A model generated the notes under the pieces. The model had not been told where the DNA came from. It saw only the letters and a list, made by a program, of their open reading frames with translations, and ran no database searches. 64,000 nt of DNA, from the NCBI GenBank assembly GCA_003999685.1, contig CP021222.1:2108001-2172000 (forward strand), read 5' to 3'. The stretch comes from Taiwanofungus camphoratus. Taxonomy: Eukaryota > Basidiomycota > Agaricomycetes > Polyporales > Taiwanofungaceae. Position numbers and translations under genes: made by a program. Shown here in pieces: positions 33,577-44,880 of the stretch (its first letter is position 1; each line of letters starts with the position of its first letter).

Positions 33577-36066
33577 TTATGAGGGCAAAAGACAGACAAG
33601 AGCAGCCTGCATGACAAGCGGAGTATATACAATGCAGACGAACGGTGCAAACCATATTCGTAGGAGCTCCCAATCCAAGGCGGCCATGCGTGTCTCGTCC
33701 TTGCAGAACACAAGCCAACCAGCTCCAAGAAAGCAGTAGGCAACGTATTTTCCAATACGAGTAGCAAGAGTGCTTGAGGAGGATGAAAAACATAGCGGGA
33801 TACTCAGCATGGCCGCCAAAGTGGCAGATAGTGAAAAGTTCAGTACAGACATGATTGAGATGACAGTTGATGCTAGGCAAAGATTGAGGGATTTCAGGAG
33901 GATCGGAATGGGCGCTACGGCAACTGATGGAACTCCAAAAAGGATTAAAGTACAGGGAACGGCGGATAATGTGAAGAATAATGCCCATGAGTACATCTTA
34001 CAATATGCAATCGTCAGTTCCGTTAACATGCCTCTTAATATTGAATGACTTACTGCTTGGTTTCGAGCGTACCATGGTCTTGTAATCACATAGAACAACA
34101 ATGCACCGGCCGCATGAGTGAAGACCATGATGCTCAGCGGCCTAAGCATCGGTCTGCGTCTTGGCAACCAGCTACCGTTCTCGACGCGTTGGATATCTCC
34201 GTCGGTTTTGTCATCCAACCTCGACACTGCATCAGACCATGTCCACCCTGCATTTACCCATTCTCTCAAGCCCGTGAACAGCATGGCCGTGCTTATTAAG
34301 ATGACGCCGGGTAGATAGCTCCCAATCTTCAAGAATGTCGTTGGGCCTACTAGTAGGTAGAAGAAGAATGAAGCATGAAGACGCTCAAGGAGGTTGTTGG
34401 TAGTCCTGAGCGTGGATTCGATAACACTATGGAGGCAAGTGCAATCAAAAACGCGATAACAAACAACGGGAAGAGTGAATACTCACCGGCCAATAGCGTG
34501 GAAACCATGGGGACCTGGAGCAGGAAGGGCAAAGAGTGTAATTGCATCAATACGGAATCTGCGAATAGCAAGAACATTGAAATACACGGGATTCAATGGG
34601 ACTCAGTTGACGTTGTAGCGCTGGACCCACCGGTGTAGTAATCCGTGGACTCCGCTAGCTCTTCCCCGTGCCTGATAGCTCGCGTGCCGTAGAATATTCT
34701 TTGCATGGAAGGCAAAATCATTGACTTCCTCGTTTTGCTTGAGGAAGTCTGGAAGCCATGCGGGGATACCACTCAGCTCGTGTCGTCGATTTGGAAACTC
34801 TCGAGGATCCAAATGATCATATACGAGTACAGGAACACCCCCCGTGTGGCGTGATATGATTTGAAACGAGTTAATGAGGTCCTGATTTGGTAGGCGACCA
34901 TTGAGGCCCTCTGGTCGACAACAAAATTAATGGAACGGGTTGTCGGCTTTATCGAGGACATACCAAAGAAAATGCCGAGATGCGAGAACGAGTGACCAGG
35001 GTAATCAATATTCAGAGCCGTCCAGATCACACCAGAATGCAGTTTCAAAGGTTCAACGACGAGGTCTAGTCAAAAGATGAGCTTAAAATGCAGGAGTTCA
35101 AAATGCAACAACCTACTCGACTGGGATACACCGTGATACGAAGTAATCCATGCTTGCATACCATCTAGATATCCATCACTGATGACAAAAACGAGATCCT
35201 TCGCCCATAACGAATGACCTATGATTGTTTAAACTCGCAGCAGCCCTGAAAACACCGTTGTTGACAAACCTTTGAGGTAGCCTGCCAATGAGAGTACAGT
35301 GGCTATTCCTCGCAAGTTTACAGTGCCATCACTATCGCCCGTCCTACTTATCCATGAGGCACTGATGATCATAGCCTCCGTTTCTGATGCACGAGGAGAT
35401 GAGAATACAGCGTAAGCATTTGTACCATTCCTCGTCTAAGTGTAGAGGCAATTAGGAGCTCCGTATAGTAGTTCTCAGCGCTGACGAATAACATACGCCC
35501 ATTGTAGTTGTGAAAGAGTAGCGTTGTGTATGGGCAGGAAGTCCGATCTTTTGAAATTCCCTGACAATGAATTCCGCGACTCTTAAAAGACAATCAGCTT
35601 GAAGAATAATGTGACGCTCAAAGCTGTGATCTTACTCCTCACTGGAAGCATTCCTACCGTGCAGGCTATCCAACGCAACTAGGTATGAATCTGCACGGTG
35701 GACATCTCCCCAGTTCCAGTATGTGTTAACCTAGATATATGTTCAAATGACAGGAATGTCACGAGAAACTCGAGCTCACTTGTCCCGGCTGTAGGGCGTT
35801 TTCATCGATATAAGTCTTCTGACCTAGTCGAGGTGAAGGGGTAACAATCATCCAAAAGTGTCCTGCTGCCAATAACAGCAATCTACTCAGATACGGTGCT
35901 CAGTGTAGATAGATACTATATCATGTATAAATATTACTAACACGAGATGTGCCACATTTTTCCAGAGCAGGGCTATCAACATCCGGCGTCTGCGGATTCT
36001 GCTGATATTGCGGTCGCCCTTTCCCCTTAGATATTGTAGTAGCTTTATAATGACCACAGGTGGCAT
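33577..36066 (-). CDS. GAA1: GPI transamidase subunit Gaa1
   Basis: Part of the ER-lumen complex that attaches GPI anchors to proteins. The N-terminus MPPVVIIKLLQYLRGKGDRN is basic, followed by one membrane segment (LLLLAAGHFWMIVTPSP). The luminal M28-peptidase-like domain contains VNTYWNWGDVHRADSYLVAL, EERVAEFIVREFQKIGLP-like sequence, and later IPAWLPDFLKQNEEVNDFAF and GLLHR. The C-terminal half (about 33580-34340) holds several hydrophobic helices, starting KIGSYLPGVILISTAMLFTG, where the family meets its partner subunits and the GPI substrate. The many small exons are read by eye. The start at 36064-36066 gives the expected short cytosolic end. Roughly 600 aa. Confidence 0.88.
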
Positions 36067-36705
36067 GGAGAGCCTTAAATTGTAGGAGGCTAGGTTATTT
36101 GAGATAAAGACTCAATATCGCAGAATGGCCCATGTACCGCGAGTCGTGAGCACCACATGACGGCGATCTCAGCACGTGCCTTGCACGTACTGTACGACTT
36201 GAAGTACTTGCTCTGCATTTGCGAGACGACATCGCACGCCTTTTATTTACATACGGGAGGTCCGCGCAGTGCTTGTCCTCATCATCAATCACATCATGAC
36301 TACGCCGCAGCTTAGCTAGGTATAAGAGACGTGGAAATACAGTCGATCTTCAGAGCCGCCGTACAATAACTAACCTAGGTATTTAATGCGTCGCAGTCAA
36401 ATATTGCGAGGCGTATCGTACCGAAAAGGAAAGCAACAAATTGGTGTTAAGTCTAGATAGCAACAGCTCCCGTTTCATTTCAGAGCATGTAAGTATCATA
36501 AGTGTCTGAGAGAAAACGAAGACGAAAACGGTATTTTCCTTGCCTTACGACTAAACAATCCACTGAATACCATGGGAACAAGCCGTTATTATTAAGGTCT
36601 TAGGAGTCACAGACACAGTACATCTACTAAAAGGCCAATACACAACATGCTAAGTGTAACGTGACAAAAAAGGGTGGCAGGCAATGACGGTCGTAAGGCT
36701 GATGT
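36067..36705. other. Intergenic region between LUC7 3' end and GAA1 start
   Basis: About 640 bp holding the GAA1 promoter and the LUC7 3' end. Short frames lack motifs. I see no repeat or RNA gene. Confidence 0.5.
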
Positions 36706-38053
36706 TTAATATCTCCGCCGCCCTGGTGAACGGGATCGTTCTCTTTCTCGCCGACGATCACTGTCGCAGTGGTACCGCGTAAGTAGGCGATACGAACCGA
36801 AAGCCTACGTGTAGGACTTACTCATATCGGGATGATCCATGTCTTTCATACCCTCTGTCTCGTTCGCGATGTTCATCTCGAGACGACCGAAAATCGCGCT
36901 CCCCAGCACGAGCAGGCTGACCACCGGGAGCCGGTGGAATACCGCCACTCGAGGCTCCGGTCGTCGCGGACGGTGCAGACGAGGGAGGTGCCATCTTGCG
37001 TTTTTCGCGTTCTTCTTTGAACTTCACTAGCATGTTCCGTAATTCATGGTATCCTAAGTGCATCTAGACTCAGTATCAGCGAAATGCAAACATCCGAGAT
37101 CTGGCCTATAATAAAACATACTTTTCCACCGAAATGATCCGCAAGACGTCGATCGGAATCCAACACCGACAGGTATGCGCCACAGACATCACAGACACGC
37201 AGTTTTTGGTGTCCTGACGCTCCAGAGGTGTCGGTAAGTTGTTGCAGTTCACGCTAACGCATTACCATTAGTTCGCTCAAGTAGGGGGCCGTAAGACACA
37301 GGACATACCTCCTTGTCTGCCTTCTCGCTTTTGAGAGCCTCGATAGCTGCCATCTCCCTCATAGACTCATCCACCTTTCCTTGTTCGCCTGGGAACCGGG
37401 TGAGAGAAACACTCAAGTAAATGCTACGGACACCGACCTAATGTTTCGATCTTTTCAGTACCGCCTTGAATAGCCAACTCGATCTCAGCAATTTCTCTCA
37501 TCTGCAGAAGCATACGCATGTCAAAAGCTGTTTGACGAGACGATGGCGGATAAGTTAAGGACGTACAAGATTCGTCGTCTTCGCATTCTCTTCCGGCGTC
37601 TTTTCTAGCCTCCTGTGCGCTGCTCTGATCCTTCTGTCGCATTCATCCACGAATGCAAAAATGTTAGACTCATATTCCATTTGAAAGCGGGCAAAAATCG
37701 GGTCGTTAGGGTTGGCCTCCCGCGCTTGCAGAAACTCAGTCTTCAATCTTTCTGTGTGTGACTTTGGGCATGCGCCGAGGTCCATTTTCTATGTAACCAT
37801 GTCAAACATATCGGCCTAGTACTTCCAAGGTCGCAAGAGACTCACAGTGTTGGTAAATAGAGTATGAGGACAAACTCCACACAGGAAGTTTCTGCAAACT
37901 TTCTCGTCAGACCACACCAGATTGGCATTTGCGACTCCCATGGCCTCCGGACCCATCATTTGCTAGTAAAGCAAGGTTGATCAGATCGCCTCAGAAAATG
38001 TCATACGAGCGCACCTCCAAGAGCTTCCTTTGCATCTCTGCGAGTCGCCCCAT
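36706..38053 (-). CDS. LUC7: U1 snRNP-associated splicing factor Luc7
   Basis: Helps U1 snRNP choose 5' splice sites. The N-terminus MGRLAEMQRKLLE-QMMGPEAMG is the canonical LUC7 start. The first zinc finger (CCCH) spans CRNFLCGVCPH and MDLGACPKSH. A long coiled-coil region with MREIAEIELAIQGGTEKIE follows, then the second finger (C2H2) RVCDVCGAYLSVLDSDRR with DHFGGKMHLGY. The C-terminus is rich in Arg, Asp and Ser (ERERSRSPGRRRY at the stop), an RS-like tail. The last exon is very short. Ordinary length of about 300 aa. The ATG at 38051-38053 is fixed by the conserved N-terminus. Confidence 0.94.
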
Positions 38054-38471
38054 ATTGATGCTGTAAAATTGCGATAGAATTTGGTGTATGAGTACAACAG
38101 TGTCAACGTTTTGTTTCTCGACGAGCGCAAGTTTACGTTTATTTGTATGTGAGCCGAACCGCTGAGCGCCGTTGGCGGGATTAAGTAATATGTACCAAGT
38201 ATGTACAGGGCCCACCAACAGTATTCCACTTTCGTATTACTGACACGACCGACTAAAACACGTCTGTAAGTTATGTGATTGAACCAGAACTCTAACGTAT
38301 ATGCTTTGAAATGCATGTGGTGAATACTATTTGGAAACGACTGAATGTGGGATCGTGACCTATGAGTTGTGAGAAGGAAAGCAATTCAACGTGACTAGAC
38401 AACAAGAGGAAAAAAACTGTGCGACAAGGAAAATGACTGATAACAAGGACAATGACTGACACTGAAGAAAA
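38054..38471. other. Intergenic region between LUC7 and the J-domain gene
   Basis: About 420 bp, LUC7 promoter plus the 3' end of the upstream gene. No gene, repeat or RNA is seen. Confidence 0.5.
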
Positions 38472-40448
38472 TCATGAAGGAGGCTGACCTCGACCACGGC
38501 CACGACCTCGACCTCGACCTCTGCCGCGCCCGCGTCCTCGAGGATTGAGCGGAGGATCGGTATGGTTTGAATGAGAATAATGTGGATGCTCTGATGAACT
38601 CTGATCAGAATGCGTAGCCGGTGACGAGGGATGGTCTTGGTGACGAGGCGGCTGCCTGTAAGGTCGTCGATAGTACTGACCACGCGCTGGCCGTGGATTT
38701 CGCTGTGAATCGCTCTGTTCAGTTTGCCCATTGACAGACGGCTGTATCGACGATTCGACTCCCTCTGTGGAAGGCGAGCTCGCGAAATCAGCTGGACCTA
38801 TGGGAGACGACGGATTCGATGACCCGTTGGCTCTCTTTGTAAAACGACCGTTGAGGGGTCTCGGCCTATCCTGAGTTTGTGTGTTTGAATTGGGGCTTGA
38901 CGGCAGCGTAGATCCACCAAAGCTCATCAGTAGATTTCGAATCTCGTCATATTTCTCTTCGTTTTTCCGGCATGGTGCTCCGACAATTGCCGACTTGCCT
39001 GAATTTGAAGTCACATACATCCACTCATCACTAATCTCCTGGCCAATAGCGAGACGCTTGTCTAGGATCATCCACACAACTTCTGGCTGTTGAGAGTCCA
39101 AAGCAAGCCGAAGAAGCGATTTTGACGCTGGGCGGTCGTATACCTTCTGATAGTCCGGATCTTCAGGGGGATAGGTTTTGAAAAAATGCTTGATGATAGG
39201 GATGTGCCCGCATTGCAGCGCAATATGGAAAACCGTAAATCCCTCCGAGTTGCGTTCGTCAGGTTCAGCGCCTGAAAAGTCGAGACAAAACGAAGGTGTT
39301 AACAAATGCAACTTCGTGGTACAGTGAAATACCAACTATGAGAGTCAAGCCATTCGACCAATTCGGCATCTCCGTTTTTTGCGGCAATGTGCATTAGAGT
39401 TTCTTGAGGATCCTGGGGACGGGACTTGACCAAGGCTTCCGCACCTGTCCTTATTTCGCCACCGGAAGCGTCAACATTTTGTTCCCATATTCCTTTCTTT
39501 ACTTTTTCAATGTCACCGCGTCGTGCGGCGGTAAACACATCTGAACGAAGCATCTGGAGATGCTCCTGTTGAGCGCGTGCCTTCTGTTCGGCAGATCTTT
39601 GCGAAGCGGCGGCTTGTGCTTTCTTATTTAGTGCTTTCATTCTTTGACGTTCCTCAGCTTCCCTTCTCTCTAAAAGGTATCCGCCGTGAATTACCACCCA
39701 CGAGTGAAAACAATACTGACTTACCCCCTTCACGTTGTTTCTCCCAAGCAGCCTTGCGTGCTGCTTCCTCCCTTGAGCGACGAACCTCTGCTTCCTCCTG
39801 TTGCTCACGAGCACGTCGCACGCGTGCTTGATACTCTTCGGGAGTTTCGGGCGTGGAAGGCCGTCGGTAATGGGAGCCTGCAGAAAGGTCATACGCTCAG
39901 TGACAGGACAAAGTAGCGTGACATACTACCTACGCATATAGGCGTAACGATTCGCTCGGCCTCTCATCATTTCTTCAAATAGGAACCTATCCCAGTATGT
40001 CCAACTCAATGATCGAGATTGCGGACATGTAACTTACATATAAAACTCCATGTCTTCCCAGTCCGAATCATCGTCAGAGTAGTGATCCTCATCGTAATCG
40101 TAGTCATCGTAGTCTTCCTCATAAGAGTCCAAGTGCTTCAGTAAGACGTTGTATGCTTCACTGATCCGCTGAAACTGTGCAGTGGCGTCCGCATTGTTGG
40201 GATTCTTGTCTGGATGAGTCTTCAAGGCCAGCTGAAATAGGCATACATATCACTCTTGTATTGAAGACCAAAATCACGCGGTTCCTACCTGTTTGTACTT
40301 ATTCTTGACAGTCTCAAGAGACGAGCCCTACCAACGGAGGATTTATTTGCATGTTAGTGGTAAAGGAAACAAACTGCGCCAAAAGAGCTACCTGCTCCAG
40401 TCCAAGAATGTTGTACGCTTCGACGATACTTGAATGTTTGTGCACCAT
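38472..40448 (-). CDS. J-domain, ankyrin-repeat protein with Arg-Gly-rich tail
   Basis: A probable Hsp70 cochaperone. The N-terminus [45 protein letters not shown] is a J domain with an intact HPD motif, encoded by three small exons. Acidic Asp/Tyr/Glu tracts follow, then a long charged helix rich in Arg, Glu and Gln (about 39600-39860), probably coiled coil. Next come ankyrin-like repeats: [36 protein letters not shown] and [19 protein letters not shown]. The end is Ser/Pro-rich and closes with about nine RG pairs, an RNA-binding-like RGG tail. About 560 aa. I know no well-studied family with exactly this order. The start at 40446-40448 is the first ATG in frame with the J domain. Confidence 0.82.
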
Positions 40449-40961
40449 CGCGCCCCATGAGCAGGACTTGTGCTTGGTGGACGAAAAACGCGCGTGTTTA
40501 GACGCTGAGACGCGCGCGATATCACGAGCACGTGGCACAGAATACAGATCTAGATAGCCATCCCCTCCTACATACCACTTATGCATTGTCTCAGTCGGTG
40601 CTTGCAAGAAATTGAAAAAACCCTTAGTTATCGACGAAACACTTGGACAAGGGACATATTTACAGAAGACTCGAAGGGTGCTATGCTTAATAGATTTGAC
40701 AACATCTAACCCAAGGTTTCGCCACTCTTCGAGATCTGCTCGTAAAGGTAACACAGGTCAGGAAATGAGTGAATCACTCACATCTCTAAGTCACACCCGA
40801 TTTGTACGAGTGTGACGAAAAACAGGTACAAGGTAAGTCTTCACTTTGCTCTCAATGACTAGAGTGGAAACTGATCTCACCTAAAGATACATGAGCTGCA
40901 AAAAAGAGAGGAGCTACAATCCGCACTCGTAGACCTGTCAATAAGAACACGTCGAAGAGAT
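40449..40961. other. Intergenic region upstream of the J-domain gene
   Basis: About 510 bp holding its promoter. A minus-strand open frame running through the promoter (to 40754) has no recognisable fold and probably is chance. Confidence 0.45.
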
Positions 40962-41981
40962 TTAACAAAATCGGTCACTAGGAAATACGAGCGTCTCAAC
41001 AGACTTCTCAGAATTGACGTATAGCAGAGCGTACCTCTTCAGCTTAGAACGTCGGTCTAATAAGGCTTCTGCCAGACGGCCTTCTTTACGAGCGTGCTTC
41101 AACTACCGAAGCCATCAATCAAGATAGGTATATGACACAAAACTAGCGAATCACCCACCTCTTTCTTATCCTTAGCAGACACAATTGATCTCCCAGCTCC
41201 CCAAGCTTGGTAGATTTTACTGACGTGACACAGATTAGGGCCAGGCCTAATGTCGTTCCACTTCCACTCACTTCGCACTGACTTCATCGATCTTAGAGTC
41301 GTCCAACGTGCCTTCCTTCTTCTTCTCCTCTTCGTGCGCTTCTTTCTTGTACTTACTTTGGATCTTCACCCAGAAGCGCTCAGCAAAGCCCACTTCCTCA
41401 CTATCCCCTCGCAACGCAATTGATCCCCCAGCAACTTCATCCACACCCAGGTACTTCTCATAGACGTTCATGAAAGCGACCATGCCGTCTGGTAATACGA
41501 CAGGTGTCCACTCTTCCTGAGGTCCACGGGCTTCCCGGTCGGCGGAAACCAAGCCATGCTTGTCACAGGAAAGGAATTTGCCTTCTCCTGTTCCAGTTCG
41601 TAGATTGATTGTCGATGAGCCAGCAACACGAGTTGTCACCCACACCTGGGATACTTCCGCTGGGACTCGCTCTAGAATGCTGGTTGGTTCTTGAGCAAGT
41701 TCAGTCTTATCCTTATCCACAGAGTGCAGGACAATACGCCCTCGAGTAGAATCGTACGTGACACAAATTGGAGAGGGGTCAGAAGGGTGCATGATGAAAG
41801 TTGGCCCACGAATTTCGGTGGGGTTCTCGGGTAAAACCCATGTCTCTGGGCTCTCGTCATCATCGTCTCTGCGCCGACGACGACTTGAGCCTTCTTCCCC
41901 GTCTTCTCTTTTTCGTTTCTTCTTGGTTTTTTCGCCTTTGAATTTGAGCTTTGTTGAGCGTACTTTCTCCTCGGAAGACAT
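40962..41981 (-). CDS. FRG1: FRG1-family protein
   Basis: A nuclear protein of the FRG1 family, linked in animals to RNA processing and actin bundling. The N-terminus MSSEEKVRSTKLKFKGEKTK, then a Lys/Arg-rich stretch (KKKRKRE, RRRRRD), carries likely nuclear signals. The beta-trefoil (fascin-like) core contains WVLPENPTEIRGPTFI, LSCDKHGLVSADREARGPQE and PVVLPDGMVAFMNVYEKYLG. The C-terminus QAWGAGRSIVSAKDKKE-LKHARKEGRLAEALLDRRSK-LKSDRFC is conserved and fixes the last three exons. Stop at 40962. About 280 aa, full length. The gene is divergent from RPL26, 192 bp apart. Confidence 0.92.
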
Positions 41982-42173
41982 GCTCCTTCGTACGAGAGCA
42001 ACCCAAGAATAACAGAATAGAGCTGGTGGTGAGACCTGAGGCTAATTGAGGCTGTGGCAAGACGCTGACGTGAAGGGCACATCTGTAACCGTGAGAAATT
42101 TTCTTCTTTTGGTAGCAAGGCTCATATTGTCAACAACCTCCACAGGCAGCCGACATCCCTCAAGACCATCAAG
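41982..42173. promoter_or_regulatory. Divergent promoter of FRG1 and RPL26
   Basis: 192 bp between the two ATGs on opposite strands. The pairing puts a highly expressed ribosomal gene next to a nuclear regulator. Confidence 0.6.
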
Positions 42174-42940
42174 ATGAAGTTCAACCCTGGTTAGTCTATG
42201 TTCTGACGTTTTCTGAAGTGTTATTCTATCTCCAGAGCGTGAAAGAACGCTGTCATTTGAGGCGATAAGTGCTGGATGGACGTTCTGCGATGTGGATGTG
42301 GCTCTGAAAATTCTGCCTGCCTGAACACTGATCTCCCGCTTTTTCCTTGCCTTCTCTCGTGTTCTGCAGACGTCTCCTCCTCCCGCCGCAAGTCGCGCAA
42401 GGCGCACTTCTCGGCGCCCTCTTCTATCCGACGCAAAATTATGTCGTCCGCGCTGTCAAAGGAGCTCCGCAGCAAGTACAACGTATGTCCCATATTTCTT
42501 ACTCTCCAGAAGAAGAATATATTGAACTTTGGTGGACGCAGACTCGTTCACTGCCCATTCGTAAGGATGATGAGGTTCGAATTGTTCGCGGAAAGTACAA
42601 GGGTCGGGAGGGCAAAGTTACACAGGTGTACCGCAAGAAGTGGGTTATTCATGTCGACCGTGTCCAGCGTGACAAGTCGAATGGCGCAACTGTGTCTATT
42701 GGCATTCACCCTAGCAATGTGGTCATCACGACCATCAAGTTGGACAACGACAGGTATGTTGGCAAGTGTAGATGTTCTAGTATTCGATGTGTAACGATGC
42801 GCCTGGTCCAGACGAGCAATCCTGGACAGGAAAGACAGGAAGAAGAACAGTAGAACGAACGAGGATGTTGAAATGGCAGACGTAAATCCTAGTTGTTTCT
42901 CATTTTACAGCGTCAGACTGACTTGCAACTTTTCCAGTGA
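42174..42940 (+). CDS. RPL26: Ribosomal protein L26 (uL24)
   Basis: A large-subunit protein near the exit tunnel. The first exon encodes only MKFNP plus one base, then a 177-nt intron, long for this window and typical of ribosomal genes. Next [20 protein letters not shown], then [20 protein letters not shown] and [20 protein letters not shown] (KOW motif), [19 protein letters not shown] and [15 protein letters not shown]. The last splice is uncertain: three acceptors within 42910-42937 all keep the frame and end at the same TGA (42938-42940). The shortest version ends EDVEMAD. About 140 aa. Confidence 0.93.
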
Positions 42941-43207
42941 TCTGGCGTTCGTTAATTGTGTTCTCTTTTATTTCTGGCTATTGCACCGTACCCTCAAAAC
43001 CTCGGCATGTATGTATGCACACTCATGATATGTTTTACATGGGCCCATGGCCGTCTCGATGATCGTTGGCCGTCGAATAGCATGAACAATGTGCAGTCAG
43101 ATCAAATTCCTATGAGACGGTATATAACGAAAATTGCATGATAATGTCCTGAATTGAATAATGTAGCAGGAATTGCAAGTGCATGGAAGTTAAATGTAAA
43201 CCATCCG

Positions 43208-44224
43208 TCAAAAAATCACATCCTCGTCTTTACTACTGAGCAGGTCGCCACCTCCACCTGCAAGGTCAGGTGCGAAGTCATCAGGTAATTCCGCTTGTGC
43301 GATCGCCCTCTTCTGAGCCTCCGCCGCCTCTGCGTCACGCTTCTTTTTCCCCTGCACCTTCTTTAAGCTTTCAAAGAATTTCATTAAGTTGGTGACATTT
43401 ACACAACGGATATGAACATGGAACTGACCGGAAAAATTCCTCTCGATCCATCTCGTCCAATTCACTAGTGATGTAGTTGATGGTATTCTCCAAGCGGGGG
43501 ATTACAACATGCTCGATGGCATTAACCCGACGATTGGTAGCTCGAATAACCTCGTCGAGAATCATGAAAGCTGTCTGCAGAGACGCAAGCTCCACGAGCG
43601 TCTCTACTGCTTTCGCGTACACTTCCTTGGATCTCAGAACTTGCTGTCCACCACGACCAAGACCAGTGAGGTTGAAATCTGCGTATCGAATGCAGCCACA
43701 TTGCCCATTGGTCACCATAAACACATCGGAAGGCGTAGCGGACGTTGTTATAGCTCACCGGTTCCCGGCACGCGATCGACCTCGAATGCGGGCAGAATGA
43801 CACCCGAAACGTTCTCTTGCTTCGCCTTGACTCGGAAGGACGCGGACTTGGCCTGCTCTTGTACTAGATATGATATGTCGCCTGTAGCATACGTGACCTC
43901 CGCCAAAGAGAAGGACGCGAGTTGCATGACTCGGCCCATCTTTCGTTTTGCCTTTACCGAGAGTAAAGCATGGGGTAATCAATACTACGATGTGCGTATC
44001 CATGAAGGCAAGGTTGGGATGATGTATAGGTAAGATTGGGGTAAGGGACGGGATATACGCACTTCGTCAACCCTCCTTAGAATGGCACGGAATCTGGTCG
44101 TCAACGCATCGCGCTTTTTGGCCAGCAATGAATGCCCAGTCTGCGCCCCTTTGAGGCGCAGTTTGGTGTTCGTAAGGGCCATCCGTGTAGGGAAGACATT
44201 TTCGCGAGGGCCAGTACCTGACAT
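43208..44224 (-). CDS. VMA8: V-type proton ATPase subunit D
   Basis: Part of the central rotor stalk of the vacuolar proton pump. The start [20 protein letters not shown] matches the family. Next [20 protein letters not shown] and [14 protein letters not shown], then [20 protein letters not shown], and the helical end [40 protein letters not shown] and [20 protein letters not shown]. About 260 aa, normal. The long helices at both ends form the coiled-coil rotor shaft. Five or so exons. Start at 44222-44224. Confidence 0.95.
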
Positions 44225-44593
44225 TGCAAGACGAAAGGCACTGATGTTGTCGAGTGGCGACCCTAAGGTATGGTTGGGCTACAGATTCCGTCCCACAATT
44301 CCAACCCAGATGCTCCCGCAATTGGCTTCATTGGCTTGTCTATGAATGAATACAACAAGGTCCGATGGCTCAGAACTTTTCATGAAGTATTTATCTACCG
44401 GTTGTGGATGAAGCCACAGCATCTCCCAGCGATGATGAGTATCCCAGGTCCACATGTAATTGTATTTACAAAATCTTCCTGGACCAAACTTACAAATTAC
44501 GGACAAGCGAGATAAGATGCTAAAATAGAAGACTTAGTTATTAGATAAGAAGCATAACTAATTCATAGATATTATTTACTACCAGAATGGAAA
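44225..44593. other. Intergenic region between V-ATPase gene and tRNA-Phe
   Basis: About 370 bp, V-ATPase subunit D promoter. Nothing else is supported. Confidence 0.5.
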
Positions 44594-44681
44594 GCCGGGA
44601 TAGCTCAGCTGGGAGAGCAACAGACTGAAGGTGTCCCACCGCGATTTCCGGAGGTCCCGTGTTCAATCCACGGTCCTGGCA
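44594..44681 (+). tRNA. tRNA-Phe (anticodon GAA) with intron, imperfect anticodon stem
   Basis: Acceptor arms GCCGGGA and TCCTGGC pair with one G-T. The D arm TAGCTCAGCTGGGAGAGC and T arm CCGTG-TTCAATC-CACGG are complete and give good A and B boxes. The loop C-T-GAA-G is followed by a 15-nt intron (GTGTCCCACCGCGAT), then T, which gives Phe. The anticodon stem ACAGA/TCCGG has two unpaired positions (27-43 and 29-41), so folding is weaker than usual. It may be functional or a drifting copy. Length 88 equals 73 plus 15. Confidence 0.8.
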
Positions 44682-44687
44682 TTTTTT
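44682..44687 (+). terminator. RNA polymerase III terminator of tRNA-Phe
   Basis: Six T immediately after the discriminator base. Confidence 0.85.
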
Positions 44688-44880
44688 GCCCACTACTTCT
44701 CAGGCAGATCAGGTGATGTGAATTCTTTATTGACATGAATAGAGCCATGTGAGAGCACTCAGAATACTGAGGGTGACTATCGCGGAAGATATCAATCTCG
44801 ATGATATAATTAACACCTTGTAGTATTCAATGAAGTGAAGAAAGATCTTCCATGGCAGTATGCGTCATATTCGTGCAACA

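Noticed and set aside
38490-38560. Repeated CGACCACGGCC-like motif thought to be a minisatellite or CRISPR-like array
   Set aside because: It is the in-frame codon run for the RG-rich tail of the J-domain protein, with no spacers.
40314-40754. 146-aa minus-strand frame extending the J-domain gene upward
   Set aside because: Upstream of the ATG at 40448 the translation has no conserved features and lies in the promoter; the J domain begins cleanly at MVHKHSS.
42192-42368. Possible snoRNA in the long first intron of RPL26
   Set aside because: I looked for C and D boxes and H/ACA hinge motifs and found no convincing pair.
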